Shown here: positions 42,486 through 51,028 of the stretch, piece after piece
Layout of the letters: every line of letters begins with the position of its first letter
Position numbering within the stretch: the stretch's first letter is position 1
Origin: CALVGQ01 sp964369385
Lineage (GTDB): Bacteria > Bacillota_I > Bacilli_A > Erysipelotrichales > Erysipelotrichaceae
Assembly: GCA_964369385.1 (NCBI GenBank)
Contig: CAYJEY010000010.1
Coordinates: 1-61,406, forward strand
DNA length: 61,406 nt
Direction of reading: 5' to 3'
Translations under genes and position numbers: made by a program
The notes under the pieces: model-generated
What the model saw: the letters and a program-made list of their open reading frames with translations, nothing else
The model's database searches: none
Told to the model about the DNA's origin: nothing

Positions 42486-43352
42486 ATGCGAGCAAGAATT
42501 ATAAAAATTGTATCAAATCAATATACAGTATTGGATGAAAACCACAACATTATCGAATGTGTAGCTATGGGAAAACTAAGAAAAGATGAAATTATTCCTG
42601 TTGTAGGAGATTTTGTAGAAATTGAAAAATTAGATGGTCAAGTTGGAATTCAAAAAATTCATGAACGATCAAATCAAATGATTCGACCAGCCATTGCGAA
42701 TGTAGATCAAATTTTGATAGTGATGTCGGCAAAGGAGCCTGATTTTTCTAGTCAATTAGTTGATCGAATCCTATTTCTTGTGGGAAATGCAGGAATAAAA
42801 CCTGTGCTTGTCGTTACAAAAATGGATCTTCTAAACGATGATAGTCCAGTTCACCAAGAAGTCAGTGATTATATTCAAAGTGGATACGATGTGATTACTT
42901 GTAGTAAGGATGATGTAAAAGAGAAGTTGATGAATACATTAGCTGATAAAATTACTGTTTTAACAGGTCAAAGTGGAGTAGGAAAATCTACTTTATTGAA
43001 TCAGTTTGATGCCAATTTTAATATCATTACACAAGAAATTTCAAAAGCACTTGGACGTGGGAAACATACGACTCGCCATAGTGAGCTCCATCCTGTTGCC
43101 CAAGGATGGGTAGCAGATACACCTGGTTTTTCTTCTTTGGATTTTGCACATATGAGTCTAGAAGATTTAAAACAAAGTGTATTTGATTTTAAACCATACC
43201 AAGACGGTTGTTTTTTCCGAGATTGTTTGCACCTTAAAGAACCCAAATGTGCTGTAAGAAAAGCAATAGAAGATCAAAAATGTTCACGTGTTCGTTATGA
43301 ACATTATTTAGAAATTGTACAAGTAATTAAAAATCGAAAGGAGCGTTACTAA
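42486..43352 (+). CDS. rsgA: Ribosome small subunit-dependent GTPase RsgA
   Basis: A 288-residue circularly permuted GTPase for 30S maturation. An N-terminal OB fold leads to G4 TKMDL, G1 TGQSGVGKSTLLN, and G3 DTPGFSS, in the permuted order typical of the family. The C-terminal zinc site contains CFFRDCLHLKEPKCAV. AGAAGGAGAG precedes the ATG. It abuts rpe with a TAATG overlap. Confidence 0.94.
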   Translation: MRARIIKIVSNQYTVLDENHNIIECVAMGKLRKDEIIPVVGDFVEIEKLDGQVGIQKIHERSNQMIRPAIANVDQILIVMSAKEPDFSSQLVDRILFLVGNAGIKPVLVVTKMDLLNDDSPVHQEVSDYIQSGYDVITCSKDDVKEKLMNTLADKITVLTGQSGVGKSTLLNQFDANFNIITQEISKALGRGKHTTRHSELHPVAQGWVADTPGFSSLDFAHMSLEDLKQSVFDFKPYQDGCFFRDCLHLKEPKCAVRKAIEDQKCSRVRYEHYLEIVQVIKNRKERY

Positions 43353-43999
43353 TGACAATCATAGCCCCATCAATTTTATCAATGGATTTTAGCGATACAA
43401 AAACACAGGTAGAACAATTGAATGCTAGCCAAGCTACTTGGATGCATTTTGATGTAATGGATGGACAATTTGTACCAAATATGACATTTGGTCCAGATAT
43501 TTTAAAAGCTTTGAAAAAAAGTTCGGATCTAGTCATGGATGTGCATGTCATGATTGTAGATCCTAGAAAATACATGCCGATATTTATTGAAGCAGGTGCT
43601 CAAGTGTATACTTTCCACTATGAGGCGTTTGATAATGATGAAGATCGTATCGCATTACTTCAAGATATTCGAGATAGAGGAGTAAAGGCAGGGCTTTCAA
43701 TCAAACCTAACACACCAGCAGAAGTACTAGAATCACTAATTACTTATTGTGATTTGGTGTTAGTGATGTCAGTAGAACCAGGGTTTGGTGGACAGGCATT
43801 TGATGAGCGTGCTCCACAGCGTATTTCCTATATCCGAGATTTAATCGATTCAAATTGCTTGGAATGTCTAATTGAAGTTGATGGTGGTATCAATCAAGAA
43901 ACTGGAAAGCGATGTGTGGTAGCTGGTGCTAACGTACTTGTTGCGGGAAGCTATGTATTTAAAGATAATATCGCACAAGCTGTTGCGAGTTTATTGTAA
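43352..43999 (+). CDS. rpe: Ribulose-phosphate 3-epimerase
   Basis: A 215-residue TIM-barrel enzyme that interconverts ribulose 5-phosphate and xylulose 5-phosphate. Motifs: APSILSMDF, WMHFDVMDGQFVPNMTFGP (metal ligands), DVHVMI, MSVEPGFGGQAF, EVDGGIN and GANVLVAGSYVF. It starts at the rsgA stop (TAATG) and ends with the same overlap into thiN. Its place here is standard for Firmicutes. Confidence 0.95.
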   Translation: MTIIAPSILSMDFSDTKTQVEQLNASQATWMHFDVMDGQFVPNMTFGPDILKALKKSSDLVMDVHVMIVDPRKYMPIFIEAGAQVYTFHYEAFDNDEDRIALLQDIRDRGVKAGLSIKPNTPAEVLESLITYCDLVLVMSVEPGFGGQAFDERAPQRISYIRDLIDSNCLECLIEVDGGINQETGKRCVVAGANVLVAGSYVFKDNIAQAVASLL

Positions 44000-44601
44000 T
44001 GAAATCTGCTTACCTAGTGTTAAAGAATGGGACAATTCCACAAGATATTGAAGGAGATTTCTTTGGTGCTGATTTAGGGGCATGGAGAATTATTCAAGAA
44101 GGATTACATTTGAGTGGTGCAATTGGTGACTTTGATTCTGTAGATGAGACACAATTTCAATTGATTCAAAAAGAAGCAAAACAACTTGTCGTTTTGAATT
44201 CAGAAAAAGACTTTAGCGATACTTACATGGCGCTAAAACACATTTTCGGTTTAGGTTATACAGAAGTTACGGTACTTACTGAGATGTCTGGTCGATTTGA
44301 TCATACCTATGCAAACTTGCAGTTGCTTCGCCACTTTCCGACTGTGAAGATACTTGATGAATGTAATTTTATTCAACTGTTACAAAGTGGAGAACATATT
44401 ATAAATAAGCTAAGCTATCCATATATTTCATTTTTTTCGCTTGAAAAAGGGCTAATTTCGTTAAATGGTTTTAAATATCCACTTGATTCTTATTGCTTAT
44501 CTGAACAAGATACGTTATGCTTAAGTAACGAACTGGTTAATGACCAGGGTACAGTTGTATGTCAAATGCCAGTCATTTGTATACAAAGTAATGATGCTTA
44601 A
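43999..44601 (+). CDS. thiN: Thiamine pyrophosphokinase
   Basis: A 200-residue enzyme that pyrophosphorylates thiamine. Characteristic segments are GADLGAW, SGAIGDFDSVDE, SEKDFSDTYMALKHI and EMSGRFDHTYANLQLL. It ends the housekeeping operon; the MarR-type gene follows after 12 bases and might be co-transcribed. TPP is the cofactor of the pyruvate oxidoreductase at 14731-18225. Confidence 0.92.
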   Translation: MKSAYLVLKNGTIPQDIEGDFFGADLGAWRIIQEGLHLSGAIGDFDSVDETQFQLIQKEAKQLVVLNSEKDFSDTYMALKHIFGLGYTEVTVLTEMSGRFDHTYANLQLLRHFPTVKILDECNFIQLLQSGEHIINKLSYPYISFFSLEKGLISLNGFKYPLDSYCLSEQDTLCLSNELVNDQGTVVCQMPVICIQSNDA

Positions 44602-44613
44602 GGAGGAGTAATA

Positions 44614-45078
44614 ATGGATAAGACAAAACATACATTGAACGAATTACTCGTAGGGTTGTTCAACTACATTTTATATATCGAAGAAAAAAACTTAAAGAAT
44701 AATGGGATTCAACTGAGTATGAATGAAGTTCATTTGTTGGAGAATATTCTAAAAACAGAAGATAATTCGATGTCAACAATTGCGAATCGAATTATGATTA
44801 CGCAAGGTACATTAACGACAAATGCCAATCGATTAATAAAAAAAGGGTATGTTGAAAGATACAAAGATGAGAAAGATCGCCGTATCGTTAGACTTCGTTT
44901 AACAGCTAAAGCAGATTCAGTTCTTGAAATTCATGAAGTGTTTCACGAGAATATGATTGATAAGGTGGTAGCTGATTTGGGGCTTGACCATAATGTGATC
45001 TTGATGGATTCTCTAGAGCGTATTATGGAATATTTTAGAGAAGTTTATAGTGAAAATCAAGTAGTTCAAAAAGTATAA
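44614..45078 (+). CDS. fabT: MarR-family repressor, FabT-like
   Basis: A 154-residue winged-helix protein of the MarR family. The helix-turn-helix region is STIANRIMITQGTLTTNANRL, the wing GYVERYKDEKDRRIVRLRLT. In streptococci and relatives FabT, a MarR protein, represses the FASII operon when bound to acyl-ACP. Its position directly before acpP and the two MarR-type palindromes on that promoter strongly suggest the same role. AAGGAGGAG precedes the ATG. It seems to be transcribed with thiN and ends at its own terminator, so it is separate from the operon it would control. Confidence 0.82.
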   Translation: MDKTKHTLNELLVGLFNYILYIEEKNLKNNGIQLSMNEVHLLENILKTEDNSMSTIANRIMITQGTLTTNANRLIKKGYVERYKDEKDRRIVRLRLTAKADSVLEIHEVFHENMIDKVVADLGLDHNVILMDSLERIMEYFREVYSENQVVQKV

Positions 45079-45080
45079 TT

Positions 45081-45107
45081 AACAGGGGATAATCCTCTGT
45101 TTTTTTA
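45081..45107 (+). terminator. Terminator after the fabT-like gene
   Basis: AACAGGGGA, loop taa, TCCTCTGTT with one wobble pair, then a T run. Confidence 0.8.
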
Positions 45108-45160
45108 TTATTCTTTCACAAAAATTTCATGATTAATGACAATTTTTTACAAAAAAGCTC

Positions 45161-45189
45161 TTTACTTTGAAAGTCAAAGGGAGTATGAT
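45161..45189 (+). promoter_or_regulatory. Promoter of the fatty acid synthesis operon
   Basis: TTTACT, 17 bases, TATGAT, 44 bases before acpP. Both FabT-like palindromes touch it. Confidence 0.65.
45165..45179. promoter_or_regulatory. FabT/MarR-like operator 1
   Basis: CTTTGA-aag-TCAAAG, a 6-base inverted repeat with a 3-base centre, overlapping the -35 and the spacer. Confidence 0.65.
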
Positions 45190-45197
45190 ATTGAAGA

Positions 45198-45216
45198 AAC
45201 TTTGAAACTCAAAGTT
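45198..45216. promoter_or_regulatory. FabT/MarR-like operator 2
   Basis: AACTTTGA-aac-TCAAAGTT, a perfect 8-base inverted repeat with a 3-base centre, starting 9 bases after the -10 and so covering the start of the transcript. The form resembles streptococcal FabT boxes. Confidence 0.7.
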
Positions 45217-45233
45217 GTTTAGGAGGAAAAAAT

Positions 45234-45458
45234 ATGATTGAACAAATTACAAAGGTATTAGTAGATGCAATCAATGTAGATGAGGAAGCAGTAACACCTA
45301 CAGCGAACTTGAAAGACGATTTAGGAATTGATTCAATTTCTGCAGTAGAGTTGGCTCTTGAGCTAGAAACAGAATTTGATGTAAGAATTGAAGATGCTGA
45401 GTTAGCGAAGTTAGTAACAGTTCAAGACATCATCGATCTTATCGAAACAAAAAAATAA
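45234..45458 (+). CDS. acpP: Acyl carrier protein
   Basis: A 74-residue acidic four-helix protein. The serine that carries 4'-phosphopantetheine lies in GIDSISAVELALELE (DSIS instead of the common DSLD). It carries growing acyl chains for every Fab enzyme encoded below. AGGAGG precedes the ATG. A hairpin follows its stop codon, which may let acpP be made in excess over the other genes. Confidence 0.95.
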   Translation: MIEQITKVLVDAINVDEEAVTPTANLKDDLGIDSISAVELALELETEFDVRIEDAELAKLVTVQDIIDLIETKK

Positions 45459-45468
45459 TTAAACGTGT

Positions 45469-45495
45469 ATGAGCTAATAATTTTAGCTCATTTTC
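45469..45495 (+). terminator. Hairpin between acpP and accB (attenuator or processing site)
   Basis: ATGAGCTAA, loop taatt, TTAGCTCAT, followed by TTTTC: a perfect 9-base stem with a short T run. It is too weak for full termination and so could be a partial terminator or a 3' end stabiliser. Confidence 0.55.
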
Positions 45496-45512
45496 AAAAT
45501 AAAGGAGAATTT

Positions 45513-45956
45513 ATGGAAACAAAAAATATAAAAAGTATTATTGCTTTATTTGAAGCTAGTGAGTGTTCAGCTATGGAACTTGAAGTAGAAGGAATGCGCA
45601 TTAAACTTGAGAAAGCTGTAGCAATGACAAATGTAGTGACACAAGTTGCTCAACCTACTGTTGTTACACCACAAGTTGTCACACCTACACCTGTAAATGA
45701 AGTTACAGAGGAGCTTGACGCATATGTAAGTCCTCTTGTAGGAACTTTTTATCGTAGTGCTTCTGTGGGTGGTAAACCTTATGTTGAAGTTGGTAGACAT
45801 GTAAAAAAAGGTGATGTGATTGCCATTGTAGAGGCGATGAAAGTTATGAATGAAATCAAAGCAGATAAAGAGGGTATCGTTAAAGAAATTCTTGTGAATG
45901 ATGGCGAAATGGTTCAATATGACCAAAGAATGATGACGATTGTAACTGCAGCATGA
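45513..45956 (+). CDS. accB: Acetyl-CoA carboxylase biotin carboxyl carrier protein
   Basis: A 147-residue protein: N-terminal helical region, a Val/Thr/Pro-rich flexible linker (about 45-75), and the C-terminal biotinyl domain with VEAMKVMNEI, whose lysine is biotinylated. The ATG at 45513 after AAAGGAGA is chosen over a GTG 48 bases upstream that lies in the hairpin. It overlaps accC by 4 bases. Confidence 0.93.
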   Translation: METKNIKSIIALFEASECSAMELEVEGMRIKLEKAVAMTNVVTQVAQPTVVTPQVVTPTPVNEVTEELDAYVSPLVGTFYRSASVGGKPYVEVGRHVKKGDVIAIVEAMKVMNEIKADKEGIVKEILVNDGEMVQYDQRMMTIVTAA

Positions 45957-47320
45957 TAAAAAAAATATTAATTGCTAATCGTGGTGAAATTGCTGTGCGT
46001 ATTATTCGTACATGCAAGGAAATGTCAATTCGTACTGTTGCAGTGTATTCAACAGCTGATAAAGAAGCATTGCATGTACAACTTGCGGATGAAGCAGTCT
46101 GTATAGGTGGTCCACGAGCAAAAGACAGTTATTTAAATATGAATCAAATAATTCAGGCAGCGTGTAGTACAGGGTGTGATGCAATTCATCCAGGCTTTGG
46201 ATTTCTTAGTGAGAATCCTGCATTTGCTCGCTTAGTGAAAGAATGTGATTTAATTTTTATTGGACCTGATGCTGAAATCATTGAAAAAATGGGAAATAAG
46301 GCAATGGCAAGAAAGTTAATGATGGAAGCAGGTGTACCTGTAGTACCTGGCAGTAAAGCGATTATTAAAACAGTAGAAGAAGGCCTAAAAACTGCTACCG
46401 AGGTTGGATATCCAATAATGATTAAAGCAAGTAGTGGAGGCGGTGGACGCGGTATGCGTATCGTTCGCCAAGAAGCTGACTTTGAAGAACAACTTCAACA
46501 AGCTAAAGCAGAAGCAATGGCATGTTTCCAAGATGAAGATGTATATATCGAGAAATTCATTGAGAATCCAAAACACATTGAAGTTCAATTGTTAGGGGAT
46601 CATCATGGAAATGTTGTCCACTTTTTTGAACGGGATTGTAGTTTTCAAAGAAGAAATCAAAAAATGATAGAAGAAGCACCTTGCTTTGTGTTAGATGATA
46701 AAATTCGTCAATGCTTATTAGCTGATGCAATTAAGGCATGTGAGAAAGTTGGATACAACAGTGTAGGAACAATAGAATTTCTATTGGATGTACATGGAAA
46801 GTATTATTTCATGGAAATGAACACACGTATTCAAGTTGAGCATCCAATTACCGAAATGATTTGTAATGTAGATTTAATCAAGCATCAAATTAAAGTTGCA
46901 GATCGACAAAAGTTAACAATTAAACAAGAGGATATTCAAACTCATGGTTATGCAATGGAATGTCGTATTAACGCCGAAGATGTGAAAAATGATTTTGCAC
47001 CCTCATGTGGGCAAATTAAATTTATGAACTATCCTGGAGGACGTGGAGTACGTATTGATGGAGCTGTATATAATGGATATACAATTTCTCCATTTTATGA
47101 CTCAATGATTTTGAAGTTAATTACTTTTGCACCTACTCGATTAGAGTGTATTCGAAAAATGCGTGTTGCATTGGAGGAGCTAATCATCGATGGAATTCAT
47201 ACGAATATTGAATTTCATTATATGGCACTTCATCACCCACGTTTTATTGAAGGGAAATATGACACGGGCTTTGCCGCAACGTTCATAGAGGAGTTAAAAC
47301 AAAATGGAGAATATATTTAA
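45953..47320 (+). CDS. accC: Acetyl-CoA carboxylase biotin carboxylase
   Basis: A 455-residue ATP-grasp enzyme. Motifs: ILIANRGEIAVRIIR at the start, HPGFGFLSENPAFA, the glycine-rich loop KASSGGGGRGMRIV, and catalytic MEMNTRIQVEHPITEM. It carboxylates the biotin on AccB. It overlaps accB by 4 bases and accD by 17. Confidence 0.96.
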   Translation: MIKKILIANRGEIAVRIIRTCKEMSIRTVAVYSTADKEALHVQLADEAVCIGGPRAKDSYLNMNQIIQAACSTGCDAIHPGFGFLSENPAFARLVKECDLIFIGPDAEIIEKMGNKAMARKLMMEAGVPVVPGSKAIIKTVEEGLKTATEVGYPIMIKASSGGGGRGMRIVRQEADFEEQLQQAKAEAMACFQDEDVYIEKFIENPKHIEVQLLGDHHGNVVHFFERDCSFQRRNQKMIEEAPCFVLDDKIRQCLLADAIKACEKVGYNSVGTIEFLLDVHGKYYFMEMNTRIQVEHPITEMICNVDLIKHQIKVADRQKLTIKQEDIQTHGYAMECRINAEDVKNDFAPSCGQIKFMNYPGGRGVRIDGAVYNGYTISPFYDSMILKLITFAPTRLECIRKMRVALEELIIDGIHTNIEFHYMALHHPRFIEGKYDTGFAATFIEELKQNGEYI

Positions 47321-48173
47321 GAAGAGAATGAATGAGCTTGCCCGCTTTCAAAAAGTATTGAAGCGTGGACAAGTCTCAACACAGAAAGATATTCCAGATC
47401 ACGTGTTTACAAATTGTGAGGGATGTAAAGCAGTAATTGCAACAACTCAACTTCGTGAGCATTATTATGTGTGCCCACAATGTCAATATCACATGCGCAT
47501 TAGTGCACATGAACGTATTCGTCAACTAGTTGATAATGGTACTTTTAAAGAGTTTGATCGGTTTGCGAAGAGTAAGAACGAGGAACAATTTGATGGATAC
47601 AGCGAGAAACTAGAAAAGGCCCAAAATTCAACAGGATTAAATGAAGCTGTTGTGGTAGGTATTGCAGAAATTGGACAAAATAAAACAGTAATTTGTGTAA
47701 TGGATTCTTTTTTTATGATGGGGTCTATGGGGGCTGTTGTAGGTGAAAAAATTACACGTGGAATTGAATATGCGACACGAAAAAAGCTTCCAATTATTAT
47801 TAGCTGCACAAGTGGTGGTGCACGTATGCAAGAGGGAATTATGTCTTTAATGCAGATGAGTAAAACAAGTGCTGCTTTAAAACGTCATAGTGATGCAGGG
47901 TTATTATATATTACTTTACTCACTCATCCTACAACAGGAGGAGTAAGTGCATCATTTGCCATGCTTGGAGATATAATTATCGCAGAGCCTCAAGCACTAG
48001 TTGGGTTTGCGGGTAAGCGGGTTATTGAAAAAACAATTAATGAAGTTTTACCAAGTGAATTTCAAACAGCGGAATTCGTTCAAGAAAAAGGTTTTATTGA
48101 TTTGATTGTCCATCGCAGTGAAATGAGAAATATGTTAGCACGTTTATTAAAAATGCATGGAGGTAAGAGATGA
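47304..48173 (+). CDS. accD: Acetyl-CoA carboxylase carboxyltransferase beta subunit
   Basis: A 289-residue crotonase-fold subunit with the N-terminal four-cysteine zinc ribbon (CEGCKA and CPQC, about 38-60). Other markers: SCTSGGARMQEGIMSLMQM, HPTTGGVSASFAMLGD and GFAGKRVIE. It transfers CO2 from biotin to acetyl-CoA together with AccA, which overlaps by 4 bases. Confidence 0.95.
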   Translation: MENIFKKRMNELARFQKVLKRGQVSTQKDIPDHVFTNCEGCKAVIATTQLREHYYVCPQCQYHMRISAHERIRQLVDNGTFKEFDRFAKSKNEEQFDGYSEKLEKAQNSTGLNEAVVVGIAEIGQNKTVICVMDSFFMMGSMGAVVGEKITRGIEYATRKKLPIIISCTSGGARMQEGIMSLMQMSKTSAALKRHSDAGLLYITLLTHPTTGGVSASFAMLGDIIIAEPQALVGFAGKRVIEKTINEVLPSEFQTAEFVQEKGFIDLIVHRSEMRNMLARLLKMHGGKR

Positions 48174-49090
48174 GTATAAAAGACACAGAGATTGAAATTC
48201 AGCAACTTAAATTATCTCTTATGCAATGTAATGATGAACATGAAATTGAAGCACTGCAAAAACAAATTGAACTCTTAAGAAATGAAGCGTATGCAAATTT
48301 AACACCATGGGATCGTGTTTACTTAGCACGATGTACTACTCGTCCTAAGGCGATGGATTACATCGATGAAGTGTTTGATGATTTTATTGAGTTACATGGA
48401 GATCGCAAATTTAGTGATGATGGTGCAATTATAGGTGGACTCGCAAAGTTTAATGGGTTAGATGTAACAGTGATTGCCCAAGCCAAAGGAAAAACACTAG
48501 ATGAAAATTTAAAGCGTAACTTTGGAATGGTACAACCAGAAGGCTATCGCAAAGCAATACGTCTAGCAAAACAAGCCGAAAAATTTAATCGACCAATCGT
48601 TACACTTGTTGATACAGCAGGTGCATATCCTGGAAAAGGTGCAGAAGAGCGCGGACAAGCTCAAGTTATTGCAGAATGCTTATTTGAATTTTCTACAATT
48701 AAAGTTCCAGTCATTTGTGTTGTCTTAAGTGAAGGAGGAAGCGGTGGAGCATTAGCACTTAGTGTGGGTGATCGCATTGTGATGCTTGAAAATGCTGTGT
48801 ATTCAATCCTGTCACCTGAGGGATTTGCCTCAATTCTTTGGAAAGATCCAAGTCGAGCAGAAGAGGCTGCCAACAAAATGAAGTTGACTGCTTATGATTT
48901 AAAAGAGAAAAAAATTATTGATAAAATTATTGAAGAACCACAAGGTGGAGCACAAGAATGTTTTGAGTTTGTGGTGTATGCTCTGAAGCAATATATAGAT
49001 CAGGAACTAAAGGTACTTCAAGATAAGAAGTTAAAAGTTTTATTAGAAGAAAGATACAACAAGTTTCGTAATATTGGAACACAATTGTAA
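48170..49090 (+). CDS. accA: Acetyl-CoA carboxylase carboxyltransferase alpha subunit
   Basis: A 306-residue subunit: N-terminal helical region with an EIQQLKLSL-like coiled coil, then a crotonase fold with PWDRVYLARCTTRPKAMDYI, ELHGDRKFSDDGAIIGG, FGMVQPEGYRKA, DTAGAYPGKGAEERGQ and EGGSGGALALSVGD. It completes the malonyl-CoA-forming enzyme. Confidence 0.95.
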   Translation: MSIKDTEIEIQQLKLSLMQCNDEHEIEALQKQIELLRNEAYANLTPWDRVYLARCTTRPKAMDYIDEVFDDFIELHGDRKFSDDGAIIGGLAKFNGLDVTVIAQAKGKTLDENLKRNFGMVQPEGYRKAIRLAKQAEKFNRPIVTLVDTAGAYPGKGAEERGQAQVIAECLFEFSTIKVPVICVVLSEGGSGGALALSVGDRIVMLENAVYSILSPEGFASILWKDPSRAEEAANKMKLTAYDLKEKKIIDKIIEEPQGGAQECFEFVVYALKQYIDQELKVLQDKKLKVLLEERYNKFRNIGTQL

Positions 49091-49101
49091 GAGGACATGT
49101 G

Positions 49102-50055
49102 ATGAACAACATTAAAATACTTACTAGTGGTTATTGTGTGCCAAGTCGTGTGGTTACAAATGATGACCTTAGTAAAATCGTTGATACAAGCGATGAGTGG
49201 ATTTTTACACGAACAGGAATACGCCAACGTTATTTTTGTGAAGAAGAAACAACGCTGGACTTAGCAAGTGGAGCTGCTATGCAAGCTTATGAATTGTTGA
49301 GTGAGGAGCAACGTCAACGTATTAAGATAATTGTAGTTGCAACGATGAGTGCAGACCATTTTACACCCTCATGTGCAAGTCTAGTCCAAGAGCGTTTGGG
49401 GTTGAATAGACAAGATATTATGGCCTTTGATTTAAATGCAGCGTGTAGTGGATTCGTGTTTTCTTTGCATGCAGTAAGTAGTATGTTGCAAGAAAATCAA
49501 TGTGCACTTGTTATTGGAGCAGAAAGTTTAAGTAAACTCATTGATATGAATGATCGCTCAACTTGTGTTTTGTTTGGTGATGGAGCAGGAGCTGTTGTGG
49601 TTGAAAATTCTAAGCAATATGCGCGTAGTTATCATTACGGAAGAAGCATTGGGGATGCATCAGGAATTTTATGTGCACCATCGCATACAAAAGAATCACG
49701 TACTGCAGGTTATCTACAAATGGACGGTGCAGAAGTATTTCGTTTTGCGGTAAATGCAATTAAAGTTGCATTAGAAGAAGTTTGCACACATGCTGAAATT
49801 TCAATTGATGAGATTGATTTGATTATACCTCATCAAGCAAATAGCCGTATTCTTGCTCACGTAGCAAAAAAGATGAAAATTGAACAAGATAAATTCTTTA
49901 TGAATGTCGATCAATTTGGTAATACAAGTGCTGCAAGTGTAGCAATTGCTTATGCTCAAGCTGATCAACAAGGTTTATTAAAAGAAGGGATGCGAGTTGC
50001 GCTTGTAGGCTTTGGAGCTGGATTTACTTATGGTGCATCGCTTATCCAAATATAG
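49102..50055 (+). CDS. fabH: Beta-ketoacyl-ACP synthase III
   Basis: A 317-residue initiating condensing enzyme. The catalytic triad is Cys115 in AACSGFVFSL, His244 in IPHQANSRI and Asn274 in FGNTSAAS, almost the numbering of E. coli FabH. It joins acetyl- (or branched acyl-) CoA to malonyl-ACP. The ATG at 49102 is preferred to the GTG directly before it; AGAGGA lies upstream. Confidence 0.94.
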   Translation: MNNIKILTSGYCVPSRVVTNDDLSKIVDTSDEWIFTRTGIRQRYFCEEETTLDLASGAAMQAYELLSEEQRQRIKIIVVATMSADHFTPSCASLVQERLGLNRQDIMAFDLNAACSGFVFSLHAVSSMLQENQCALVIGAESLSKLIDMNDRSTCVLFGDGAGAVVVENSKQYARSYHYGRSIGDASGILCAPSHTKESRTAGYLQMDGAEVFRFAVNAIKVALEEVCTHAEISIDEIDLIIPHQANSRILAHVAKKMKIEQDKFFMNVDQFGNTSAASVAIAYAQADQQGLLKEGMRVALVGFGAGFTYGASLIQI

Positions 50056-50065
50056 GAGAATAGAA

Positions 50066-51028
50066 ATGATGTTAAATGAATTGTTAAATATAAAATATCC
50101 AATTATTCAAGGTGCAATGGCAAATATCGCAACTGCAGAATTTGCTGCTGCAGTATCTAATGCGGGTGGTCTTGGAATTATTGGAACAGGTGCAATGAAT
50201 GCTGAGGTAACTCGTGATTCGATTCGCCGTGCAAAAACACTTACTGATAAACCTTTTGGAGTAAATGTAATGATGATGAATCCGTATACGGCTGAAATCA
50301 TGCAAGTTATCGCTGATGAAAAAGTTGCAGTTGTCACTACTGGTGCAGGAAATCCGGGGGAGTATATGGAAATGTTGAAAGCAAGTGGGGCAAAAGTAAT
50401 TCCTGTTGTGCCTGCTGTGGCACTTGCAATACGTATGGAACGTGCTGGAGCTGATGCGATTATCGTTGAAGGTACTGAAGCTGGTGGACATGTAGGTGAG
50501 ATGACAACGATGGCACTTGTACCACAAGTTGTGAATGCTGTAAATATTCCAGTCATTGCAGCTGGTGGAATAGCTGATGGCCGAGGAATCAATGCTGCAT
50601 TTAGCTTAGGTGCGTGTGGTGTTCAGGTAGGGACTGTTGTGCTTACTGCGGTTGAATGCCCAATTCATGAAAATTATAAACAAGCAGTAATTAAGGCGAA
50701 AGATACAGATACAGTAGTAACTGGGCGTAGTATGAATACTCCAGTACGCATACTAAAAAATAAAATGAGCCGCCAATACCTTCAATTAGAAAAAGAAGTG
50801 GCAGATCGAGAAGAAATGGAAAAATTAACATTAGGAGCTTTACGTCGTGCTGTTTTTGACGGAGATATGCAAATGGGATCAGTAATGATTGGTCAAATTG
50901 CAGGACTTTGTAAAGATATCAAGCCAATTGAAGAAATTTTAGCTGGAATGATGGAAGATTCTAAAGCGCAATTGGTACAATTAAATGAAAAGTTGAGTCG
51001 TGCGTATGATCAAATCAGTAAACTTTAG
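50066..51028 (+). CDS. fabK: Enoyl-ACP reductase II (FabK)
   Basis: A 320-residue FMN-dependent TIM-barrel enoyl-ACP reductase of the FabK type. Markers are YPIIQGAMANIATAEFAAA, GLGIIGTGAM, the catalytic-region histidine His142 in EGTEAGGHVGEM, AAGGIADGRGINAAFSLGA and GVQVGT. It performs the last step of each elongation cycle in place of FabI, which should make the cell insensitive to triclosan-type FabI inhibitors. The ATG at 50066 follows AGGAGA. It overlaps the FabX-like gene by 23 bases. Confidence 0.92.
   Translation: MMLNELLNIKYPIIQGAMANIATAEFAAAVSNAGGLGIIGTGAMNAEVTRDSIRRAKTLTDKPFGVNVMMMNPYTAEIMQVIADEKVAVVTTGAGNPGEYMEMLKASGAKVIPVVPAVALAIRMERAGADAIIVEGTEAGGHVGEMTTMALVPQVVNAVNIPVIAAGGIADGRGINAAFSLGACGVQVGTVVLTAVECPIHENYKQAVIKAKDTDTVVTGRSMNTPVRILKNKMSRQYLQLEKEVADREEMEKLTLGALRRAVFDGDMQMGSVMIGQIAGLCKDIKPIEEILAGMMEDSKAQLVQLNEKLSRAYDQISKL

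Noticed and set aside
50084..50592. Two long minus-strand frames in fabK
   Set aside because: They result from codon bias of the sense gene; composition is improbable (many His, Cys, Ser) and no start signal is present.
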